A DNA stretch of 8,546 nt from an uncultured delta proteobacterium (GTDB taxonomy: Bacteria; Myxococcota_A; Bradymonadia; REDH01), in the NCBI GenBank assembly GCA_903873545.1, contig CAIQPA010000184.1:1-8546 (forward strand), given 5' to 3'. The position numbers were made by a program, and so were the translations under genes. This document shows, one piece after another, positions 1 to 6,718 of the stretch. The notes beneath the pieces were generated by a model. It searched no databases, had not been told where the DNA came from, and saw only the letters and a program-made list of their open reading frames with translations. Position 1 is the stretch's first letter. Each line of letters begins with the position of its first letter.

Positions 1-93
1 AAGATCGTGATTGTCATCGTGCTGCTCTCGGTGATGCCCATCGTGCTCGAGTATCTGAAGGCGCGGCGGTCGCAGGACGCAGCGGGCGCATGA
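1..93 (+). CDS. C-terminal end of a membrane protein, probably DedA/VTT family (partial)
   Basis: Frame 1 is open from the first base to a TGA at 91-93 and gives 30 residues, so the 5' part lies outside the window. The visible part is a hydrophobic stretch (KIVIVIVLLSVMPIVLEYL) followed by a short, basic, polar tail. A last membrane helix with an internal Ser-x-x-Pro and a following E(Y/F)L+AR is typical of the C-terminus of DedA/VTT-domain inner-membrane proteins, some of which act in lipid-carrier transport. That family call is recognition from a very short piece; another polytopic membrane protein is possible. It ends 43 bases before the ArsA-type ATPase pair, on the same strand, so it could be the upstream member of that operon. 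Confidence 0.55.
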   Translation, partial: KIVIVIVLLSVMPIVLEYLKARRSQDAAGA

Positions 94-136
94 GGCTTTC
101 CGGGTGCGCTGAGCGCAGGCAGCTGCGGGGCTCGCG

Positions 137-1057
137 ATGCTGAAGGGACTGCTTCAGCGGAGGCTCCTCTTTGTGACCGGCAAGGGCGGCGTCGGAAAGA
201 CGACGATGGTTGCTGCGCTGGGGCTGCTGGCTGCCCGTCAGGGCAAGCGGGTGCTGCTCTGCGAACTCGACACCGACCCTTCGCTGCGGCGCATCTTCAG
301 CGTGCCGACCATCGGCTTTGAGACGGCCCGGCTGGCGGAGAATCTTTACGCATGCAACCTCGTGGCGGCCGACTGTATGCGGGCCTTCGTGGGCCGCGTG
401 GTGCCGTCGCGTCGTGTCGCCGATGCGATTGTGGGCAACCGGATTGTGGGCATCTTCTTCGAGTCGGCACCCAGCGTGATGGAGGCGGTCATCCTGGATC
501 AGATCGCCGAGCGGGTGATGCAGGAGAAGCCCGGTTACGACCTCGTTATCATCGACCTGCCGGCGAGCGGTCATGCCATCAAGCTGCTGCGGGTGGCCCG
601 GTCGATGGCCGAGATGGTCTCGATCGGTGAACTCGCGAAGCGGCTGCACGAGGTGGATGCGCTCTTCACCGATCCCGCGCGGGCCGGTCTGGTGCTGGTC
701 ACGCTGCCGGAGGAGATGCCGGTGAATGAGACGCTGGAGCTGGCGGCCAACCTGAAGTCGGCGGTCAAGACGGCCATCGTCGGCGTGGTCTGCAACGGGC
801 TGCGCCATCTCGAGGTGGAGGCCGCCGACACCGAGGCAGCATCTGCCGCTCTGGGCGACGCTTCTGCTGCAGGAGCGCCGGAGCTGCTCGAGGCGATCGA
901 GCTGGCCCGCTACTGGACGGAGCAGGAGCGGGAGCAGCTTGCGCGGCTTCGGACAGAGCTGTCGATCCCGCTCTTCGACACCCCCTTTGTCTTCTCGAAG
1001 GCGAGCGACCGCGACCTCGTAGACCAGGTTGCCGCCCGTCTGTTGGAGCAGACATGA
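137..1057 (+). CDS. ArsA/GET3-family ATPase, first of a pair (signature-lysine subunit)
   Basis: A 306-residue soluble P-loop ATPase of the ArsA/GET3 branch of the SIMIBI class. Residues 15-23 form the deviant Walker A GKGGVGKTT, with signature Lys16 and P-loop Lys21. Residues 45-50 (DTDPSL) sit where the switch I D-P-A-H motif lies in GET3. Residues 140-146 (DLPASGH) match the switch II D-T-A-P-T-G-H, followed by IKLLRV as in GET3 (TLRLL). It is one ATPase half, not the fused double ATPase of plasmid ArsA. No arsenite-binding Cys cluster or arsB/arsR neighbour is visible, so an arsenic role is not supported; membrane-protein targeting or another client role is inference. ATG at 137 puts the P-loop 15 residues in, the usual distance, though the ribosome binding site is weak. 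The stop overlaps the next start (ATGA). Confidence 0.9.
   Translation: MLKGLLQRRLLFVTGKGGVGKTTMVAALGLLAARQGKRVLLCELDTDPSLRRIFSVPTIGFETARLAENLYACNLVAADCMRAFVGRVVPSRRVADAIVGNRIVGIFFESAPSVMEAVILDQIAERVMQEKPGYDLVIIDLPASGHAIKLLRVARSMAEMVSIGELAKRLHEVDALFTDPARAGLVLVTLPEEMPVNETLELAANLKSAVKTAIVGVVCNGLRHLEVEAADTEAASAALGDASAAGAPELLEAIELARYWTEQEREQLARLRTELSIPLFDTPFVFSKASDRDLVDQVAARLLEQT
1045..1048 (+). promoter_or_regulatory. Ribosome binding site of the second ArsA-type ATPase
   Basis: GGAG lies five bases before the ATG at 1054, inside the last codons of the preceding ATPase gene. With the ATGA overlap it fixes this start and supports translational coupling of the two subunits. Confidence 0.7.
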
Positions 1058-2175
1058 GCGAGCGCCACATCAGCGACAGTGTGCTGGCCGAGGCGAAGCT
1101 GCTGGTCTGTGTTGGCACAGGCGGCGTAGGCAAGACCACCACCTCTGCTGCGCTGGCGTTGCGCGCTGCTGCGCTCGGCCGCCGCACGCTCGTGCTCACC
1201 ATCGACCCGGCCAAGCGGCTCGCAAATGCCATGGGCCTTGAGTCGCTCGGAAACGAGGCCCGCGCCGTGGAGCTAGGCAGCCTCGCCGCGCGCGGCGGTT
1301 CGCTGTCGGCGATGATGCTCGACGCACAGCGGACCTTCGATGAGCTCATTATCCGCACCGCCGGTGTGCATGCAGAGCGCATCCTGAAGAACCGGATCTA
1401 CCGCATCATGGTGGACCAGTTTGCCGGGACGCAGGAGTACATGTCGCTCGAGCGGCTCTACGACCTCTACGAGCGCGGCGGTTACGATCTCATCGTGCTC
1501 GATACGCCGCCCTCCAAGAACACGCTCGACTTCTTCGATGCGCCGCGGAAGACAGCAGGCCTCTTCGATGAGCAGGTGATGCGCTGGTTCGTGCCCAACA
1601 GCGGGAGCGAGTCGGGCTTCTTCCAAAAGCTCTTCAATCCGGGAGCGGCGGTGCTGAAGCTCCTGTCGACCATCGGCGGCGACAAGTTCGTGGCCGAGCT
1701 CGGAGAGTTCTTCGAGGCGCTTCGGGTGGTGCGTGCGGAGTTCAAGGTGCGCGGTGATCGCGTTCATGAGATCCTGCGCGATGGGCGTACCCACTATGTG
1801 GTGGTTGCGTCGCCCGATCCGCGTCGCGTGGACGAGGCCTGCTACGTCTGGGATCGGCTGGCGGGCACGCGGATGCAGATCTGGATGATGGTGCTCAACC
1901 GGAGCCATGATCAGTTCGGCGCCGATGGGGCTGCAGCGCTGGCGCGGCCGGAGGTTGCCGCATCGCTTGGGCCGGAGCGGCTGGCCCATCTGAACCGTGC
2001 CTATGGCGCGCTGGCGTCGTTGGGCCTTCGCGATCGGGCTGGCATCGACCTGCTGATGTCGAAGGCCGGCAAGACGCCTGTGCTCACGGTTCCTGCGAAG
2101 GGTCGCGACATCCACACGCTGGAGGAGCTGCTCTCCATGACAGACCACCTCTTCGGGCCGCTCGCTCCGACCTGA
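1054..2175 (+). CDS. ArsA/GET3-family ATPase, second of a pair (lacks signature lysine)
   Basis: A 373-residue partner ATPase. Its Walker A is GTGGVGKTT (residues 21-29): P-loop Lys27 is kept, but the signature lysine position is Thr22. Switch I reads DPAKRL (51-56), and switch II reads DTPPSKNTLDFF (150-161), so the Gly-His of GET3 is replaced by Lys-Asn. The same departures (G-[ST]-G-G-V-G-K-T-T and DTPPS-basic-x-xLDF) are remembered from the second member of tandem ArsA-like genes in actinobacteria and some myxobacteria, so this is a family trait rather than decay. GET3 uses the signature lysine across the dimer interface; a heterodimer in which only the first subunit supplies it is a reasonable inference. 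Start ATG 1054 overlaps the upstream stop by four bases and has a GGAG. No transmembrane segment is visible. Confidence 0.9.
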   Translation: MSERHISDSVLAEAKLLVCVGTGGVGKTTTSAALALRAAALGRRTLVLTIDPAKRLANAMGLESLGNEARAVELGSLAARGGSLSAMMLDAQRTFDELIIRTAGVHAERILKNRIYRIMVDQFAGTQEYMSLERLYDLYERGGYDLIVLDTPPSKNTLDFFDAPRKTAGLFDEQVMRWFVPNSGSESGFFQKLFNPGAAVLKLLSTIGGDKFVAELGEFFEALRVVRAEFKVRGDRVHEILRDGRTHYVVVASPDPRRVDEACYVWDRLAGTRMQIWMMVLNRSHDQFGADGAAALARPEVAASLGPERLAHLNRAYGALASLGLRDRAGIDLLMSKAGKTPVLTVPAKGRDIHTLEELLSMTDHLFGPLAPT

Positions 2176-2184
2176 CGGGCAGGT
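2170..2184 (+). other. Short inverted repeat across the ArsA-2 stop codon
   Basis: ACCTG, a five-base loop ACGGG, then CAGGT make a perfect 5-bp stem spanning the TGA at 2173-2175. No T-run follows, so it is not a convincing intrinsic terminator; it may be chance in GC-rich DNA. Confidence 0.2.
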
Positions 2185-2311
2185 GCGTTCGGCGGCAATC
2201 TGAGGGCGCTGTCGAATAGTCGACTGTGTGGGTCGTCGTGGGAGGCATCGGCGGCTGATTTGTTGCCATTGCGGACGGCGCGTGGCATCGTTCCGCGAGT
2301 CGAAATCTCAT

Positions 2312-2318
2312 GGAGGAG
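2312..2318 (+). promoter_or_regulatory. Strong ribosome binding site of the 533-residue lipoprotein gene
   Basis: GGAGGAG lies just before tandem in-frame ATG codons at 2321 and 2324. From the core GGAGG (2312-2316) the spacing is four bases to the first ATG and seven to the second. It excludes the longer reading from a GTG at 2228, which would place the signal peptide internally. Confidence 0.8.
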
Positions 2319-2320
2319 CA

Positions 2321-3922
2321 ATGATGACTCGAAAGCGTTTTGGATGGTTCTCGCTGGTAGGTGGTCTCGTGCTCTTGGGTGCGACCGCCTGCAATCCGAA
2401 GGCTGACAGCGGCACGAATGTGATGCCCGGCGTGGGCATTCGTGACTACTTCACGCTGCGCGCGCTGCAGGATGGCTCGGTCAACACCCGCGACCTCGCG
2501 CCAACGCCCCGACCCCGCGAAGCCATCACCTCGGACGACTACTTCGGCATCAAGCTCGAGCATATCTACGCGGGCAACATGCTTGGGCGCAGCGTCGGCA
2601 ACCTGGCGATCATCGCGCAGATCGGCGGCATCATCCCGGACGGTCAGTCCTGCCAAGAGCTGACCGACGTGGAGGCCAAGCTGGGCTTCAAGCCGTCGGC
2701 GCAGCAGCTGTCGTCGCGCCGTGCCTCGCAGGAGTGCCAGTTCAAGTCTGTCGTGCAGGTGAATCCCGTCTTCCGCGACGCGCACGCCACCTTCGACAGC
2801 GCCTTCATCACGCCCCCCTTCCGCACGGGCAACGACCCGCTCCGGCTCCAGTTCACCATCGCGCAGCTCAACGACGCGGAGCTGGCGAAGAAGATTGTGG
2901 ACTGGTCGAAGAAGCGGCTCGAGGAGGCCCAGTCGGCCGATGTCTTCAAGGTTAACGAGCTCCAGAAGGAGATGATCAACATCGGCTTCACCGCGGTGAA
3001 CTACCTCCTCGATTACGCGGCCGAGCCGACCTATGTCTTCGAGATGACCACCGACTTCGTGCCCGTGGAGACGGTCGAGGGCGGGCAGCCGCAGAGCCTG
3101 CTCATGGGTGGCAACTTCGTGCTTGTCGGCATGACCGACAATCCCCGCGTTCCGGGTGGCGCGCTCGCGGCCAAGGGCAAGCTGATCTACAAGTCGGGTC
3201 GCCTCTACTGGAAGGATACGCAGGACGAGTACCGCGAGTCGCCCTATGTAGTCTTCAACGTGGTCCGTTTCAGCCGCTACCCCACCGATCTGCCCGTCAA
3301 CCTTGCCCGCGTGCAGCGGCAGGTGCGGCGCGGCGAGAGCCCAGACGACATCGTCCGTGGCGCAAAGTCCACCGTGCTCGATCTCCAGGATGCCCGCATG
3401 CTGAACGAGACCGAGGGCACCATGATGCTCGACACCTTCGATTGGTATGCGCGTGCGACCCGGCTCGCCACAACGTTCGACGGCGAGGGCGCCGCGCAGG
3501 CCCCCGCGCCCTTGCTGCAGGGGCTCGCGCAGGTCAACGCCCCCGCGGCCGCGGGTCTCGCAGGTCTTGTGGAGCTGAGCGATACCGCCAAGCTGGTCAC
3601 GCGGCTGCAGGATCGGCTCTTTGCGAACTACGGTCAGACACCCGGCTTCCGTCAGGATGAGTGCATCACCATCCGCAGCATGACCCAGGCCTTGGCGGAG
3701 GGTTACAAGGAGCGCCGCCCCGGCCTGAAGACCGCCTTCGAGAACCTCCAGATTCGTCGCGCCGCGCTGCAGCGGCAGACCTCTCGCACGGCCGCGCAGA
3801 ACGCCGAGCTCGACGCCATGATTCAGCTCGAGCCGACGCTCCAAGAGATGGTCAGCAAGCTGCCCGAGGTGCTCCCCGAGCCGGCCTGCCCGGGACTCCG
3901 TCAGGCCTACACCGTCGACTGA
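2321..3922 (+). CDS. Lipoprotein of unknown function, 533 residues
   Basis: The N-terminus is a lipoprotein signal: MMTRKR, a hydrophobic core (residues 7-22), then GATAC with Cys24 as lipidation site and Asn25 at +2, which suggests outer-membrane sorting. The lipobox has Ala rather than Leu at -3, so it is slightly weak. I do not recognise the mature domain. It has four further cysteines (111, 139, 448, 523), which fall as an early and a late pair and could form disulfides. Residues near 180-225 are rich in Lys, Glu and Ala and look helical; a middle part with alternating hydrophobics (about 235-330) looks like beta structure; residues near 465-515 are helical and coiled-coil-like. The patatin gene begins 36 bases after its stop. 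A lipid- or envelope-related role is only a guess from context. If translation starts at the second ATG (2324) the protein is one residue shorter. Confidence 0.85.
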   Translation: MMTRKRFGWFSLVGGLVLLGATACNPKADSGTNVMPGVGIRDYFTLRALQDGSVNTRDLAPTPRPREAITSDDYFGIKLEHIYAGNMLGRSVGNLAIIAQIGGIIPDGQSCQELTDVEAKLGFKPSAQQLSSRRASQECQFKSVVQVNPVFRDAHATFDSAFITPPFRTGNDPLRLQFTIAQLNDAELAKKIVDWSKKRLEEAQSADVFKVNELQKEMINIGFTAVNYLLDYAAEPTYVFEMTTDFVPVETVEGGQPQSLLMGGNFVLVGMTDNPRVPGGALAAKGKLIYKSGRLYWKDTQDEYRESPYVVFNVVRFSRYPTDLPVNLARVQRQVRRGESPDDIVRGAKSTVLDLQDARMLNETEGTMMLDTFDWYARATRLATTFDGEGAAQAPAPLLQGLAQVNAPAAAGLAGLVELSDTAKLVTRLQDRLFANYGQTPGFRQDECITIRSMTQALAEGYKERRPGLKTAFENLQIRRAALQRQTSRTAAQNAELDAMIQLEPTLQEMVSKLPEVLPEPACPGLRQAYTVD

Positions 3923-3928
3923 TCCGAA

Positions 3929-3943
3929 GGCCGTCAGGCGGCC
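3929..3943 (+). other. Short inverted repeat between lipoprotein and patatin genes
   Basis: GGCCG, loop TCAGG, CGGCC form a perfect, all-GC 5-bp stem six bases after the lipoprotein stop. No T-run follows, so full termination is unlikely; it could slow ribosomes or stabilise a processed 3' end, or be chance. Confidence 0.25.
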
Positions 3944-3958
3944 CCTCCGCGAGACCAT

Positions 3959-5989
3959 ATGACCGCTTCGCTCCGCCAGAGGCATCCCGTTCGCGCCTCG
4001 CTCGCCTTCGCGGGCGCCGGCGCGCTTGGCACCTTCCTCTCGGGCGCCGCCAAACAGCTCCTCATCGGGCTCCGCAACCACAACCGGGCCGTGGTGGAAG
4101 GCGCCGCCGACAGCGACCCGCGCTACCTCGGTCCGCACTGGGGACGGATCACTGTCGACAGCATCGGCGGCGCATCTGCCGGCGCCATCTGCGGTGCCCA
4201 GGTGATCAAGGCGCTCTTCGACCCGCGCTACCTCGGCGAGGGGTTCGACGACGATGCCCCCGGCACCATCACGGGAGACTGGATCAACGAGGGCGACTTT
4301 GTGGTGCTCGCCGGCGAAGGGACCGCTGCCGCCCGAACCGTCCACATGGATGCGCCCGGCTGGTCGCTCCTCTCCGGTGCTCGGCTGCATGCGCTCGTTG
4401 AGAAGCTGCTCAGCGGCGGGGCAACCGCGGCCGAGCCCGACGGGCTGGTGGAAGATAGCGGCATTGTCGCCTTTGGCGTCACGCTCACCGACCTCTTCGG
4501 CGTGCATTCGCGCGCCGACTTCGACGCCGACCGTGTGCTCGGACACCCCGACTTCGGACAGGCTGCCGTCATGCCGCGCGATGGCTCGATGGCCCACGGT
4601 CCACGACTGGTCCGAGACCTCGGCGGCCGCAACCACGCCGAGGTTCGCAAGTTCCTCTTCGCCCGCGACGCCTCCTCCTGCGAGGTCGCGGCTCGTTTCC
4701 TTGCCGATACGGGGCGTAGCGATGCGGCCGAAGCGCTGGTCTGGCAGACCTCGGAGGCGGCAAAGGTGGCTGCGGTCTGCGCTGCCTCCGCCGCGCTCCC
4801 CTTCGCCATCGGCCCCGTCGCCATCGATGATGCGCGCGGCGAGCGGCGCCTCTACATCGACGGCGGCGTGCTCAACAACAAGCCGGTGGCGCCCGCGCTT
4901 CGGCTCGGCCGCTGGCAGGATGCGATTCGCCTTCAACTCCAGCCGCGTGAGCCAGACGGGACCTACGCCGCGGCCGCGGTCGGCGCTGCGCTCAACTACG
5001 AGCGGACGGTCTTCTTTGTGGATGCCTTCCCCGACCAGACCCCGGCTCGTGCGCGGCACGGGGAGGGGGGTGTGGAGCCGGCGGTCGACCCGGTGCGTTT
5101 CGCCGAGGCGCTGCTCAAGGCGCCGAAGGCGCGGGTGCCAACCCTGACACGGCCGGCGCTCGCGGTTGGCTCGAGAACGGTACAACTCCAGTCCATCATC
5201 GCCGGGCTGACCGCGGCGCCTCCGGTGGCAGTTCGCGGCCAGACGCGCGAGGAGCAGATGGAGGCCTCGCTCCTTCACCCGACTGCGGCGTCGCGCCTCT
5301 TCTTCGACTCCCTGATGAACAGCGTCCGAGCGCAAGACATGCGCGAAATCGCCAAGCGCAACAACCTCGTCGCGGCGCGGGCTCGGTTCATCACCGACCG
5401 CTGCGAGCGTCCGCCTGTCCATCACGAGGCCTTCCGCGTCGACAGCCTCGGAGCGGCGCAGGCCTACGCCTCTGTTCTTGGAATTGCCGCGTCGGCGACG
5501 CTTACGGAAGAGCAGAAGTTGGCCGTGGCGGAGCGTGTCTGGGAGTCGGACCAGGTCTCGGGACTCGGCGGCCGGCGTATGGTCTCACTCGTCCCTGTCT
5601 TCTCGCCGGACGAGCGTTACGACCTCTTCGCCGGCGACCGCATCTACGCCGTTGGCGGCCTGCTCTCGCTGCAGGCGCGGATGCACGACGCTGGTATCGG
5701 CATGCAGGTCGCACGCGCCGTCACCGACGCGCTCAGCGGCAAGGTTGTAGCCTTCGACGCACTCGGCATTCGCAAGGCGGAAGAGAGCCAGCGACCCCAA
5801 GATGCCGACCTGCTCATGATGCGTATCCGTGCGAGCGGGCGAGCGCTCGTCGACAGCTTTTTTGAGCGCCACCCGATTATCGCCTGGTTCGCCAAACTGC
5901 CCATCTACCTCGACCCCATCATGCGCATCGCAAAGCGGTCGCTCGACAGGCAGGTCTCTGCGCCACGGCTGCCGCCGGACGAGAACTAG
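3959..5989 (+). CDS. Patatin-like phospholipase / lipid acyl hydrolase, 676 residues
   Basis: The patatin fold uses a Ser-Asp dyad to hydrolyse lipid acyl esters. The nucleophile elbow is GGASAG at 70-75 with Ser73. The catalytic Asp is Asp301 in DGG, within YIDGGVLNNKP. The oxyanion loop is GAGALG (19-24) instead of the usual G-G-G-x-[RK]-G; Leu in place of the basic residue recalls the G-G-x-S-L-A loop of the long patatin-related group with a DUF3376-type C-terminal domain. A C-terminal segment at 549-583 (SPDE ... DLFAGDRIYAVGG ... MHDAGIG) resembles that group's SP ... KLAG ... FGGF ... D..WG pattern, from memory. No signal peptide is visible, so the enzyme is probably cytosolic or membrane-peripheral. 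At 676 residues it is about twice a minimal patatin domain. The ATG at 3959 lies 36 bases after the lipoprotein stop with a poor ribosome binding site, which hints at co-transcription. Substrate unknown. Confidence 0.88.
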   Translation: MTASLRQRHPVRASLAFAGAGALGTFLSGAAKQLLIGLRNHNRAVVEGAADSDPRYLGPHWGRITVDSIGGASAGAICGAQVIKALFDPRYLGEGFDDDAPGTITGDWINEGDFVVLAGEGTAAARTVHMDAPGWSLLSGARLHALVEKLLSGGATAAEPDGLVEDSGIVAFGVTLTDLFGVHSRADFDADRVLGHPDFGQAAVMPRDGSMAHGPRLVRDLGGRNHAEVRKFLFARDASSCEVAARFLADTGRSDAAEALVWQTSEAAKVAAVCAASAALPFAIGPVAIDDARGERRLYIDGGVLNNKPVAPALRLGRWQDAIRLQLQPREPDGTYAAAAVGAALNYERTVFFVDAFPDQTPARARHGEGGVEPAVDPVRFAEALLKAPKARVPTLTRPALAVGSRTVQLQSIIAGLTAAPPVAVRGQTREEQMEASLLHPTAASRLFFDSLMNSVRAQDMREIAKRNNLVAARARFITDRCERPPVHHEAFRVDSLGAAQAYASVLGIAASATLTEEQKLAVAERVWESDQVSGLGGRRMVSLVPVFSPDERYDLFAGDRIYAVGGLLSLQARMHDAGIGMQVARAVTDALSGKVVAFDALGIRKAEESQRPQDADLLMMRIRASGRALVDSFFERHPIIAWFAKLPIYLDPIMRIAKRSLDRQVSAPRLPPDEN

Positions 5990-5998
5990 CGCGCGGCA

Positions 5999-6718
5999 TC
6001 AGCGTTCAGTCAGGACCGACATGCAGATCAATCGCATCGGTGCAGGTTGGTGCTCGAGCCGGCACCAGACGCGGTAGCTCCGCCCGGTGTGGCGTGCGTG
6101 GAGGTTGTAGAGCGCGGTCAGGTGCAGGTCCTGCGCGGCGGCGGCGTCGAAGAGCTGGCCGATGCGGTCCGTCGGGTAGAGGAGCCAGAGGTGGCCGCCT
6201 CGAGCAAGCCTCGAGGCAGCGACGCTGACGAAGTCGTACAGTTCGCCGTGGTGGCTGTGCGTGGCGTCGCGGACGGTCTCATGCTTGGAGCGCATGCCCT
6301 CGCCAACGCGGAAGAAGGGCGGGTTGGCGACGATGAGGTCTGCGGCCGGAAGGTCGCAACTGCGGAGGTCGTCCGAGACGATCTGTACCGGCGTTGAGAC
6401 GGCTGTGAGGTTGCGCTGCAGGTGCTCGACCATCTCGGCATTTCGCTCGACCAGCCAGCACTCCGCGCCCGTGGTCATGGCGCCGAGCAGGCCGAGGACG
6501 CCGCAGCCTGCGCCAAGGTCGATGAGGGTTTGCGGCGCGGAATGGGGCGCATCGAGGAGGAGGTCGGGCAGGAGCAGGTTCTCCGGTCCAAACCGATAGC
6601 CGGCACGGGGCTGCGAGAGGGCGTTGGCCCGCTCCAACCAGGCCGCGACGCCCACTGATTGGCTCAAAGCCTGCTGCCGAAAAAGTGCTCGTACTCTCGC
6701 TTGAGCGCCGCGCCGCAC
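5999..6718 (-). CDS. TrmN6-like SAM-dependent N6-adenine methyltransferase
   Basis: A class I methyltransferase. Numbered from the longest start, residues 40-50 are GYRFGPENLLL, matching the G[YF]+F..D..LL segment of tRNA1(Val) A37 N6-methyltransferases (TrmN6/YfiC). IDLGAGCGVLGLL (66-78) is the SAM-binding motif I, Glu91 is the acidic residue after strand 2, and NPPF (132-135) is the catalytic amino-methylating motif IV. The segment GEGMRS...VRDATHSHHGEL after it fits the same family. The likely reaction is SAM-dependent N6 methylation of a tRNA adenine; another nucleic-acid or protein target is possible. The start is uncertain: GTG 6718 overlaps the upstream gene by 55 bases, TTG 6667 overlaps its TGA by four, and GTG 6655 follows it. 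None has a good ribosome binding site. The shorter starts keep every motif and are biologically more likely. Confidence 0.85.
   Translation of the reverse strand: MRRGAQARVRALFRQQALSQSVGVAAWLERANALSQPRAGYRFGPENLLLPDLLLDAPHSAPQTLIDLGAGCGVLGLLGAMTTGAECWLVERNAEMVEHLQRNLTAVSTPVQIVSDDLRSCDLPAADLIVANPPFFRVGEGMRSKHETVRDATHSHHGELYDFVSVAASRLARGGHLWLLYPTDRIGQLFDAAAAQDLHLTALYNLHARHTGRSYRVWCRLEHQPAPMRLICMSVLTER

Noticed and set aside
14..808. A 264-codon minus-strand frame opposite the first ArsA-type ATPase
   Set aside because: Arg/His-rich shadow of a gene with unmistakable Walker A and switch motifs on the other strand.
137..2175. Arsenic-resistance (arsA) operon
   Set aside because: Neither protein is the fused double ATPase, no metalloid-binding Cys cluster was seen, and no arsB, arsC, arsD or arsR is nearby.
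2218..2225. AGTCGACT palindrome upstream of the large lipoprotein gene as an operator
   Set aside because: An isolated 8-bp palindrome with no spacer or second copy is expected by chance.
2228..2320. A 31-residue N-terminal extension of the lipoprotein with Cys/His residues (CCHC)
   Set aside because: It would bury the lipoprotein signal peptide, and the strong GGAGGAG sits directly before the ATGs at 2321/2324.
2084..5425. A 1113-codon open frame on the minus strand, antisense to the lipoprotein and patatin genes
   Set aside because: It is the codon-bias shadow of two well-supported plus-strand genes in GC-rich DNA. The translation is rich in Arg, His, Gly and Glu with no domain, signal or ribosome binding site, and it crosses two gene boundaries.
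3959..5989. Patatin of an antiphage defence system (CapV-type effector)
   Set aside because: No cyclic-nucleotide synthase (CD-NTase) or other defence gene is adjacent; neighbours are a lipoprotein and a housekeeping-type methyltransferase.
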